A DNA stretch of 64,000 nt, from assembly GCF_003121625.1 (NCBI RefSeq), contig NZ_QDDJ01000005.1:247620-311619 (forward strand), read 5' to 3'. The notes under the pieces were generated by a model that was not told where the DNA came from, made no database searches, and saw nothing but the letters and a program-made list of their open reading frames with translations. The position numbers were made by a program, and so were the translations under genes. This DNA comes from Ornithinimicrobium cavernae (GTDB taxonomy: Bacteria; Actinomycetota; Actinomycetes; Actinomycetales; Dermatophilaceae). Shown here piece after piece: positions 8,302 to 15,767 of this stretch. Each line of letters opens with the position of its first letter. Position 1 is the stretch's first letter.

Positions 8302-9282
8302 GTGACCACGGCGACCCGGATGCACGGCCCGGTCCTGACGGAGTTCAGGACGACCGACCCGCAGCGGGCGCACGCCCTGATCGCCAAGGCCTACTCCGAC
8401 AACCGGCTGCGGGTCAGCGGGAGCCCACAGGACTTCCGGTTCAGTCAGCGGCGGGTCGACCTGGGGCCCGTGCAGCTCGACATGCTGCACAACACGATGA
8501 CCACGAAGTACACGATGCATCCGCTCGAGCGCCTCGTGGTGTCCCGGACGCTCAGCAGGACGATGGATGTCGAGGTCGGCCGCTCGCACCAGCGCGTCGG
8601 GGTCGGTGACGTCATCCTCATCGCGCCGCCGGACCAGCCGTACCGGACCTGCGTCCACGGGGCCAGCCTGCAGCTCATCGGGGTCGACCTGGCTCTGCTC
8701 GACGCACTGACCGAGGGGGAGGACGAGCCCGCGTCCGTCCGGGTCAGCCGGTTCGTCAGGACGCCCCTGTCGCCCGGTGCCGCCCTCAGCTGGCAGCGCA
8801 CGGTGGACTTCGTGACGGAGCTGGCCGAGCGCGACGACGAGGCATCCCGCAGCCCGCTCGTCCTCGGCGCGGCGGGGCGACTCCTCGCGGCCACACTGCT
8901 CGCCGTGTTCGACCCTGCTGCGGTCAACCCCTCGGGCGCCACGACCGGTGACGTCTCCACCGCGACGACCAGGCGTGCCATCGACTACATGGAGTCCAAC
9001 CCCGATCTCGACCTGGGGGTGACGGACATCGCGCGCGCCGCCAGCGTCTCGGTCCGCACGCTGCAGCTGGCCTTCCGCAAGGACCTGAACACGACGCCGA
9101 TGGCGCACCTGCGGCGGGTGCGTCTGGATCGCGTGCACGCCGAGCTCGCCCAGTCCGTGCCCGACGGCACCACGACGGTCACCTCCGTCGCCGCCCGCTG
9201 GGGCTTCCTCAACAGCAGCCGGTTCACAGCGCACTACCGCAGGGTCTACGGCGTCCTGCCGAGCGAGACGCTGCGCGCGTGA
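8302..9282 (+). CDS. AraC family transcriptional regulator
   Basis: About 326 residues from a GTG at 8302; an ATG at 8320 is also possible. The N-terminal 170 residues resemble the AraC-binding-like (cupin) domain. The C-terminal 100 residues form a double helix-turn-helix: TDIARAASVSVRTLQLAFRK for the first helix pair and VTSVAARWGFLNSSRFTAHY for the second, with the GFLNSSRFTAHYRRVYG hallmark. It ends the catabolic gene string and probably activates it in response to the substrate. Confidence 0.92.
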   Translation: MTTATRMHGPVLTEFRTTDPQRAHALIAKAYSDNRLRVSGSPQDFRFSQRRVDLGPVQLDMLHNTMTTKYTMHPLERLVVSRTLSRTMDVEVGRSHQRVGVGDVILIAPPDQPYRTCVHGASLQLIGVDLALLDALTEGEDEPASVRVSRFVRTPLSPGAALSWQRTVDFVTELAERDDEASRSPLVLGAAGRLLAATLLAVFDPAAVNPSGATTGDVSTATTRRAIDYMESNPDLDLGVTDIARAASVSVRTLQLAFRKDLNTTPMAHLRRVRLDRVHAELAQSVPDGTTTVTSVAARWGFLNSSRFTAHYRRVYGVLPSETLRA

Positions 9283-9403
9283 CCGCTGGGCCGCAGTGGG
9301 CCCTTGCGCTCCCGTCGGTACGGGTGTGCGTTCTGGGGACTGGTCGGGCGCTCGCGGGTGACGCAGACTTGCTCGACAAGGTGATCGAGGTCCAGGAAGA
9401 GGC

Positions 9404-10264
9404 ATGGTGCAGGGAGAGGAACTGGCCCGACTCGTCGAGCTGCTGAGCGCTGAGCCGGAACTCGGCTACACCCTCGAGCAGGTCGTGGAGCAGGCGCTGG
9501 CCAACGTGCCCGGGTGCGAGTTCTGTGCCGTCTCCCTCTGGCGGGACCGTGACATCGAGCACGCGACCGCGACCGACCCCGTGGCGCGGGAGCTGGACCA
9601 CCGGCAGGTGGTGCTCGGTGAGGGACCGGGGCTCGAGGTGTCCTGGGACCACGAGATCATCAGGATCCCGGACCTGGCCACCGAGACCCGCTGGCCACGG
9701 TGGGTGCGGGAGACCCGCGAGGCTGAGATCGGCTCGTCCCTGACGCTCCTGCTCCCCGTGGACGGCCGGACCGCCACGCTCAGCATGTACTCGCGACGGG
9801 TCCGGGCCTTCGGCCAGGCCTCCATCGACCTGGCCGCGGTCTATGCCCGACTCTCCGGAGTCGCCGTCCAGCAGGCCTACCACTCCGTCGGGCTACGGAC
9901 CGCGCTGCAGAGCAGGCTGACGATCGGAGTCGCGCAGGGGATCCTCATGCAGCGGTACGGCATCTCCCTCGACCGGGCCTTCGAGGTGCTGCGCAGACGA
10001 TCGAACGAGACCAACACCAAGCTCCGCGACGTTGCGCTCGCGATCGTGCAGCAGGCAGACCCCGTGGCCCTGGGCGGCACGGCGGCGGGCGTCGGACCGG
10101 GGGAGGAGTCCGCTGTCGCGGACTCCCCACGTGAGCCGCGCGGTGAAGGCGCGAACCTCACCGCGCCCGCCTCGGTGGAGCCTCCGGACGGTCCGGTGAA
10201 GGACGGTGGCTCCCGCACCGTGGTCACGGTGACCCCGGCGACCGCCTTCCCCGCCCGGCGGTAG
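9404..10264 (+). CDS. GAF and ANTAR domain-containing putative antiterminator
   Basis: 286 residues. Residues 15-155 look like a GAF sensor domain (segments LANVPGCEFCAVSLW and LTLLLPVDGRTATLSMYS). Residues 170-225 form an ANTAR domain with LTIGVAQGILMQRYGISLD and a final three-helix pattern. ANTAR proteins bind paired hairpins in nascent RNA and prevent termination, so this is likely an RNA-level regulator. The last 60 residues are a Pro/Gly-rich low-complexity tail. No paired hexaloop hairpins were convincingly recognised nearby. Confidence 0.88.
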   Translation: MVQGEELARLVELLSAEPELGYTLEQVVEQALANVPGCEFCAVSLWRDRDIEHATATDPVARELDHRQVVLGEGPGLEVSWDHEIIRIPDLATETRWPRWVRETREAEIGSSLTLLLPVDGRTATLSMYSRRVRAFGQASIDLAAVYARLSGVAVQQAYHSVGLRTALQSRLTIGVAQGILMQRYGISLDRAFEVLRRRSNETNTKLRDVALAIVQQADPVALGGTAAGVGPGEESAVADSPREPRGEGANLTAPASVEPPDGPVKDGGSRTVVTVTPATAFPARR

Positions 10265-10267
10265 ACC

Positions 10268-10717
10268 TCAGGACGTGTGCCGGCGGGGGCGGTCCCACGC
10301 CAGTGCCGCGAGGGCCAGTGCGCCGACCAGGAGCCCGAAGTCACGCAGGGCGACGTCGAGGTAGTCACCCATCGTCAGGAGGTTGACGATGATGCCAGCG
10401 AGCCAGGCCGCGACCAGCAGCCCGCCGAACCGTGGCGTGATGGCGACGACGAGACCAGCAACGATCTCGACGACGCCGACCAGCAGCATCGCCTGGTGCG
10501 CGGTGCCGGGCACGAGGTTGTCGATCCACGGGGCCAGGTAGGCGTCCCAGTCGGTCAGCAGGCCGAAGAACTTGTCCAGGCCGAAGGCGATCGGGGCGAC
10601 GACGAAGACCGTGCGCAGCAGGAAGAAGGCACGGTCCGCGCCGGTGGCGGAGCCGTCCGGGAACAGGTGGTGGGCGGAGTTGTGAGCGGCCGGGTGGGGT
10701 GCGTGTGAGGTGGCCAT
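10268..10717 (-). CDS. Small DoxX-like membrane protein
   Basis: 149 residues with about four hydrophobic helices (residues 30-50, 75-95, 97-118 and 122-140) after a His-rich hydrophilic N-terminus. A strong ribosome site AGAAAGGAG precedes the ATG. The general layout, with LLRTVFVVAPIAFGLDKF and a middle GLVVAITPRFGGLL, suggests a DoxX-like quinone-related or uncharacterised membrane protein. Function is not readable. It ends 3 bases from the convergent ANTAR gene. Confidence 0.6.
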   Translation of the reverse strand: MATSHAPHPAAHNSAHHLFPDGSATGADRAFFLLRTVFVVAPIAFGLDKFFGLLTDWDAYLAPWIDNLVPGTAHQAMLLVGVVEIVAGLVVAITPRFGGLLVAAWLAGIIVNLLTMGDYLDVALRDFGLLVGALALAALAWDRPRRHTS

Positions 10718-10750
10718 GACCGGGCTCCTTTCTAAAGGTTGATGTTTTCT

Positions 10751-10779
10751 ACGTTAGACCTCCCAGTGTCTATCGTCAA
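10751..10779 (-). promoter_or_regulatory. Sigma70-type promoter for the DoxX-like gene
   Basis: On the minus strand, TTGACG (10779-10774) and TAACGT (10756-10751) are separated by exactly 17 bases. They lie about 35 bases upstream of the start codon, in an AT-rich island of otherwise GC-rich sequence. TCTAAA and TTTAGA flanking this island form an inverted repeat that could be an operator. Confidence 0.55.
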
Positions 10780-10824
10780 CGGTTATCTGTTTTAGAAGTT
10801 CTGGGCGCCCTCGGCTCCGCGCGG

Positions 10825-11775
10825 CTAGGAGGTGGCCGGCTCCAGGCCACTGCGTTTGAAGGTGGTCGTGATGACGGAGACGTCCACGCCCGTGAGTGCC
10901 GTGGACCACCCCGTGCCGGTCGTGATCGAGTCCAGCTCCTCCATCGTCGCGGCAGCCACCTCGACGACGAACTGGTGGTCGCCGGCGATGCGGGTGGCAT
11001 ACCGGACGAAGGGCGCGCGCTCCAGGGAGTCCGCGACGGTCTGGACGTCGGCCGGCTTCGTCCTGACCCAGAGGAAGGCCTTGGCCGGATAGCCCAGCGC
11101 CACAGGGTCGACCACGGCGCGGATCAGCAGTCGGCCGGAGCGTCGCATCCGGTCGAGTCGGCGCCGCAGGGTCGCCTCGGACAGGCCGGTCAGCCGCGCC
11201 AGCTCCTCATAGCTCCGACGCGCATCCTGCTGCAGGGCCTCGACGATGGTGCGCTCCGTCCGGTCGAGGTCGTCCAGGCTGCCGATGTGGAGCTCGTCGG
11301 GCTGGCAGGAGTCCTCCAGCAGCAGGGCCTCCGCGTCCGGGCTGAGAAGGCCGGGGCGCCACTGGTGGACTGTCCGGACGTAACGCAGCACCGGCCAGAC
11401 GAAGGCCTCCCGGACGCCGGGGACTGCCGGCAGCTCGTCCAGGACCAGGCGCTCGATGCGCTCGGGAGGGCAGCTGGCGTGCGCCACCACATCGAGATGA
11501 CCGGTGAGGGCGTGGCTGTAGATGGTGTCGGCGCGCCCCGCGAGGGCCCGACCCGTGACGCGGATCCGTCCCGGCTCACAGTGGATCCCCACCACGGCCC
11601 CGGCCGCAGGGAGGGTCATCCCGGTGACCTGCACCTCGCCCGTGGACAGGAGCCGCCTCCCGCGGCGCGACACGGTCCGTTCCTGCTCTCCCAGCGCCCG
11701 GGCGATGCGGACCCAGGGTGCCCTGCCATCCACCTGGAGCGCGGCCACGATCTGATGATCCAGTTCGTCGAGCAT
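10825..11775 (-). CDS. Tandem Lrp/AsnC-family regulator, candidate regulator of the ACC cluster
   Basis: About 316 residues, roughly twice the usual Lrp length. Two Lrp units are visible. The first helix-turn-helix is in LDELDHQIVAALQVDGRAPW and the segment after it. The second is in LDRTERTIVEALQQDARRSY, with TGLSEATLRRRLDRM. Each is followed by a ligand-binding (RAM) sequence. The start MLDELDHQ at 11775 is chosen because Lrp proteins begin this way; a longer frame extends to 11886. It is divergent from the transporter-amidase-acdS operon. Known acdS genes in proteobacteria are controlled by a divergent Lrp protein (AcdR), so an equivalent role is likely. Confidence 0.88.
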   Translation of the reverse strand: MLDELDHQIVAALQVDGRAPWVRIARALGEQERTVSRRGRRLLSTGEVQVTGMTLPAAGAVVGIHCEPGRIRVTGRALAGRADTIYSHALTGHLDVVAHASCPPERIERLVLDELPAVPGVREAFVWPVLRYVRTVHQWRPGLLSPDAEALLLEDSCQPDELHIGSLDDLDRTERTIVEALQQDARRSYEELARLTGLSEATLRRRLDRMRRSGRLLIRAVVDPVALGYPAKAFLWVRTKPADVQTVADSLERAPFVRYATRIAGDHQFVVEVAAATMEELDSITTGTGWSTALTGVDVSVITTTFKRSGLEPATS

Positions 11776-11802
11776 TCGGCCACCAACCTCTCCGCCAACT
11801 GC

Positions 11803-11830
11803 AGAATCAGACGCCAATATGGCCGATTCT
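11803..11830. promoter_or_regulatory. Candidate Lrp operator in the divergent promoter region
   Basis: AGAATC at 11803-11808 is the reverse complement of GATTCT at 11825-11830, with partial symmetry inside. The element lies in an AT-rich pocket between the start of the tandem-Lrp gene and the start of the transporter gene, where a divergent regulator would bind. No perfect sigma70 promoter was recognised. Confidence 0.45.
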
Positions 11831-11924
11831 GTCATATGGGCAGAACTGTTGACCGTGTCGAAGCAAATCTCTACGGTCAGTGGCATCTGAGCGCCGACGA
11901 TGCCGCACCCCCAGGAGGACTCCC

Positions 11925-13211
11925 ATGACGACCCTCGACTCCGCCCGAGCCACGACGGCCGCCCCTGCCAGCACTCTCCGGGACAGGATCTCGCGCTACG
12001 GTCCGGGGCTGACCCTGGCGATCGGCTCGGTGGGCGCCGGCGACATGGTGACCTCGCTCAACGGTGCCGAGAAGTTCGGCATGGGTCTGCTCTGGGCGGT
12101 CCTCGTCGGGGTGCTCGTCAAGTACACCCTGACCGAGGCGGTCGGTCGTCTGCAGCTCGGCAGTGACCGCTCCCTGATGGGCAACCTGGGCCGGGCCGGG
12201 CGATGGCTCCCCTCGCTCTTCCTCGTCGTCGTCCTGGTGGTGGCCCTGCTGTATGGCGCGGGGCTGAGCTCGGTGGCGGCGCTGGCGGTGACCGCGATGG
12301 CACCCGTCCTGCCGGCGCTCCCCACGACGATCGTGATCGGGTTGGTCTCCGGGGTGCTGGTCATCGTCAACCGCTACTCTCGCTTCGAGACCATGATGAT
12401 CGCGATGTCCGCGATCCTGGTCGTCGGCATGGGGCTGCTCGCGGTCCTGACGCTGCAGAACATGGACTCGCCGGGGATCGTGGCCTCCACGGCGACGGTC
12501 TCGCTGCCGGAAGGATCCGTGTTCGCCGTCCTGGCGCTCATCGGCGGCGTCGGCGGTGGCGTCGGTCTGGGGTTCTACGGCTACTGGATCCAGGAGAAGG
12601 GGTGGACCGGCCGGGAGTTCCTGGGCACCGTCCGCCGCGACACGGCGCTGTGCTACATCCTGATCTTCGGGTTCGCCGTCGCGATGGCCGTCATCGGCAC
12701 GGGACTGCTCTATGCGACCGGTGAGAGTCTCGCCGGCACCGAGGGCCTGGCCAACCTGGCGGGACCGGTGGCCGCCATGGCCGGTGGCTTTGCCCGGGTG
12801 GTCTTCCTGATCGTCTTCTTCTTCATCGTCTTCAGCTCGATCGTGGCCGGCTTCAACGGCATCGCCTACCTGGCCGCTGACGGCATCCGCGTTCTGCGAG
12901 GCATCCCGGAGGCCGAGGCGGCACGGCACGTGTCCACCCGGTCTCCCGTGTTCCGGGGCTCCGTGCTCTTCATGATGCTCGCGACGATCGTGGTGAGCGC
13001 GATGGGCGCACCCGTCCAGCTCGTGCTCCTGTATGCCGCCACGGGCGCCCTCTTCCTGCCGCTGCTGGCTGCCGCGCTGCTGTGGCTGCTCAACGGCACG
13101 CACGTCGCCAAGGACCTGCGCAACGGTCCCCTGTCCAACATCGTCCTGGTCACGGCGCTGGTCCTCTTCGGGCTGCTCGCCGTCCTGCAGCTGATGGAGG
13201 TCCTGAGTTGA
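11925..13211 (+). CDS. Atypical Nramp-family membrane transporter
   Basis: 428 residues from the ATG at 11925, which has AGGAGG 8 bases upstream. About 11 transmembrane segments with the Nramp opening GPGLTLAIGSVGAGDM. The metal-binding motif of classical Nramp proteins (DPGN in helix 1) is replaced by GAGD at residues 37-40. The MPH-type helix 6 motif is replaced by a Gly-rich stretch ending GFYGYWIQEKGW around residues 205-228. These changes argue against Mn/Fe transport. Its first place in an operon with an amidase and ACC deaminase suggests import of an organic substrate, but that is inference. It overlaps the amidase start (TTGA). Confidence 0.8.
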   Translation: MTTLDSARATTAAPASTLRDRISRYGPGLTLAIGSVGAGDMVTSLNGAEKFGMGLLWAVLVGVLVKYTLTEAVGRLQLGSDRSLMGNLGRAGRWLPSLFLVVVLVVALLYGAGLSSVAALAVTAMAPVLPALPTTIVIGLVSGVLVIVNRYSRFETMMIAMSAILVVGMGLLAVLTLQNMDSPGIVASTATVSLPEGSVFAVLALIGGVGGGVGLGFYGYWIQEKGWTGREFLGTVRRDTALCYILIFGFAVAMAVIGTGLLYATGESLAGTEGLANLAGPVAAMAGGFARVVFLIVFFFIVFSSIVAGFNGIAYLAADGIRVLRGIPEAEAARHVSTRSPVFRGSVLFMMLATIVVSAMGAPVQLVLLYAATGALFLPLLAAALLWLLNGTHVAKDLRNGPLSNIVLVTALVLFGLLAVLQLMEVLS

Positions 13212-14638
13212 GCGAGCTCGTCGACAAGACAGCGGTCGAGCTGACCCGTCTGCTGCGGGTCAAGGAGGTCTCGGCCCGGGAGGTCCTCGAGGCACACCTC
13301 GCGCGTATCGACGAGGTCAACCCGCTGGTCAATGCGGTGGTGACCCTCACGGAGGACAGCGCTCAGCAGGCCGCGCGGCACGCCGACGAGCAGCTGGCCG
13401 CGGGTGCTGAGGTGGGCCCGCTCCACGGACTGCCCATCGCGCACAAGGACACGCTGCCGACCGCCGGGGTCCGCACGACCTACGGGTCGCCGCTGTTCGC
13501 CTCCCACGTCCCCGACCAGGATCACCTGATGGTCGCCAGGGAGCGGGCGGCCGGCGCCATCGCGATCGGCAAGACCAACGTCCCGGAGCTCGGTCTCGGG
13601 TCGCACACCACCAACCCGGTCTTCGGTCCGACCCGCAACCCCTATGACCTCGGCCTCAGCGCCGGGGGCAGCAGCGGTGGGAGTGCCGCGGCACTGGCAG
13701 CCCGGATGGTCCCGATCGCCGACGGCAGCGACACCGGCGGGTCCCTGCGCAACCCGGCCTCGTTCTGCAACGTCGTCGGGCTGCGGCCGACCCCGGGCCT
13801 GGTGCCCTCCTGGCCCGAGACGTTCGGCTGGGGCCAGATCTCCGTCAAGGGCCCGATGGCCCGGACGATCGAGGATCTCGCGCTGATGCTGTCGGTGGTC
13901 GCCGGCCCGGACGACCTGAGCCCCCAGTTCCTCGGCATCCCCGGCGCGGACTTCACGGCACCGCTGGAGAAGAGCATGTCCGGCGTCCGGATCGCGTGGG
14001 CCCCCGACCTCGGGGGCCAGGTGCCGCTCGATGCGCGGGTGCGTGAGGCCCTCGCGCCACTGCGGACCACCCTCACCGACCTGGGCTGCCACGTCGAGGA
14101 CGCGTGCCCGGTCCTCACCGAGGCGGATGAGGTGTTCCTGGTGCTGCGCGCCCTGCAGTTCGAGGTGGCCTACGGCAGGCTCCTCGACGAGCACCGGGAC
14201 CAGCTGAAGCCCGATGCGATCTGGAACATCGAGGAGGGGCGGCGCCTCACCGGGCCAGAGGTCGGGCGGGCGGAGCAGCTGCGCACGACCGTCTACCACC
14301 GGGTGCAGCGGTTCTTCGAGAAGTACGACTTCCTGGTGACCACCGTGAGCCAGGTGCCCCCGTTCCCCGTCGAGGTCCTGTACCCGGACGAGGTCGACGG
14401 CGTGCCGATGCGCAACTACCTGGAGTGGATGCGCTCGTCGTACCTCATCACGGTGACCGGCTGCCCGGCCCTCTCGGTGCCGGCAGCAACCACCTCCGAC
14501 GGTCTGCCGGTGGGCCTCCAGGTGATCGGCAGGCCGCGCTCCGACTTCTCGGTGCTCCAGCTCGGTCACGCCGTGGAACAGGCCGTCGACCTGAGCGGGC
14601 TCCGTCCCCACCTCGGTGCCCTCAGCGCATCTCCCTGA
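13208..14638 (+). CDS. Amidase signature family hydrolase
   Basis: 476 residues if translation starts at the TTG at 13208 that overlaps the transporter stop; no other plausible start fits the conserved N-terminus ELVDKTAVELTRLL. The Ser-Ser-Lys triad is intact: Lys in GLPIAHKDTLPT, and both serines in the segment running from GGSSGGSAAALAA to IADGSDTGGSLRNPA. The family hydrolyses amides in the cytoplasm. Between a transporter and ACC deaminase, a reasonable proposal is release of ACC from an N-acyl conjugate or processing of another amino-acid amide; the substrate is unproven. Confidence 0.9.
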   Translation: MSELVDKTAVELTRLLRVKEVSAREVLEAHLARIDEVNPLVNAVVTLTEDSAQQAARHADEQLAAGAEVGPLHGLPIAHKDTLPTAGVRTTYGSPLFASHVPDQDHLMVARERAAGAIAIGKTNVPELGLGSHTTNPVFGPTRNPYDLGLSAGGSSGGSAAALAARMVPIADGSDTGGSLRNPASFCNVVGLRPTPGLVPSWPETFGWGQISVKGPMARTIEDLALMLSVVAGPDDLSPQFLGIPGADFTAPLEKSMSGVRIAWAPDLGGQVPLDARVREALAPLRTTLTDLGCHVEDACPVLTEADEVFLVLRALQFEVAYGRLLDEHRDQLKPDAIWNIEEGRRLTGPEVGRAEQLRTTVYHRVQRFFEKYDFLVTTVSQVPPFPVEVLYPDEVDGVPMRNYLEWMRSSYLITVTGCPALSVPAATTSDGLPVGLQVIGRPRSDFSVLQLGHAVEQAVDLSGLRPHLGALSASP

Positions 14639-14680
14639 CCAACCCAGCACCACGCGACCCACCATCTAGGAGGACATTTC

Positions 14681-15691
14681 ATGGCCCTGCAGGACTTCCC
14701 GCGGTATCCGTTGACCTTTGGCCCCAGCCCCGTCCACCCGTTGCAGCGCCTGAGCGAGCACCTCGGCGGTGCCCGGATCTGGGCCAAGCGCGAGGACTGC
14801 AACAGCGGCCTCGCCTTCGGCGGCAACAAGACCCGCAAGCTGGAGTACATCGTCCCCGATGTGCTGGCCCAGGGCGCCGACACCCTCGTGTCCATCGGCG
14901 GCTACCAGTCGAACCACACCCGGCAGGTCGCTGCCGTCGCGGCCCGGCTCGGGCTGAAGGCCGTGCTGGTGCAGGAGAAGTGGGTCGACTGGCCCGACGT
15001 CGTCAACGACCGCGTGGGCAACATCCAGCTGTCCCGCATCATGGGCGCCGACGTCCGGCTGGACCCGTCCGGCTTCGGCGTCGGCTTCAAGGACTCCTGG
15101 CGCCGTGCCCTGGAGGACGTGCGAGAGGCGGGCGGCGTGCCCTACGGGATCCCCGCCGGCGCCTCGGACCACAAGCTCGGCGGGCTCGGGTTCGCCAACT
15201 GGGCCGACGAGGTGGCGGTGCAGGAGCAGGAGCTCGGGGTGTTCTTCGACACCATCGTGGTGTGCTCGGTGACCGGGTCCACCCACGCCGGGATGATCGC
15301 TGGCTTCGCCGGCCAGGACCGGCCGCGCCGGGTCATCGGCATTGACGCCTCCGCCAGGATCACGGAGACCCGGGAGCAGGTGGAGCGCATCGCCCGCAAC
15401 ACCGCTGAGCTCATCGGTCTGGACCGGGAGCTGCGCGACGACGAGATCACCGTGCTGGAGGGCTGGGCCGGTGACTACTACGGGATCCCGGTCGAGTCCA
15501 CGCTGGAGGCGATGCGGCTCACGGGCCGCCTCGAGGGGGTCATCATCGACCCCGTCTACGAGGGCAAGTCGATGGCCGGGCTCATCGACCTGGTGAGCAG
15601 CAGCGAGATCCCCAAGGACTCCAACGTCCTGTACGCCCACCTCGGCGGACAGCCCGCTGTCAACGCCTACAGCGCGCTGTTCACCGGATAG
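14681..15691 (+). CDS. acdS: 1-aminocyclopropane-1-carboxylate deaminase
   Basis: 336 residues, matching the usual 338. Catalyses ACC + H2O to 2-oxobutanoate + NH3 with PLP. The start is [20 protein letters not shown], followed by [20 protein letters not shown] with the PLP lysine at residue 50. The two residues that separate true ACC deaminases from D-cysteine desulfhydrases are present: Glu294 in DPVYEGKS and Leu321 in [14 protein letters not shown] precedes the ATG. It lowers plant ethylene precursor levels in root-associated bacteria and gives nitrogen and carbon to the cell. Confidence 0.97.
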   Translation: MALQDFPRYPLTFGPSPVHPLQRLSEHLGGARIWAKREDCNSGLAFGGNKTRKLEYIVPDVLAQGADTLVSIGGYQSNHTRQVAAVAARLGLKAVLVQEKWVDWPDVVNDRVGNIQLSRIMGADVRLDPSGFGVGFKDSWRRALEDVREAGGVPYGIPAGASDHKLGGLGFANWADEVAVQEQELGVFFDTIVVCSVTGSTHAGMIAGFAGQDRPRRVIGIDASARITETREQVERIARNTAELIGLDRELRDDEITVLEGWAGDYYGIPVESTLEAMRLTGRLEGVIIDPVYEGKSMAGLIDLVSSSEIPKDSNVLYAHLGGQPAVNAYSALFTG

Positions 15692-15767
15692 CTCTCCGGG
15701 CTCCGGCCTCGCTGTGCTGAGGGGCTAGCGTGCTCCTGTCGGATGTCGTCCAGAAGGGATACGAACG

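Noticed and set aside
14681..15691. D-cysteine desulfhydrase instead of ACC deaminase
   Set aside because: The diagnostic Glu and Leu of true ACC deaminases are both present, and the N-terminus matches AcdS closely.
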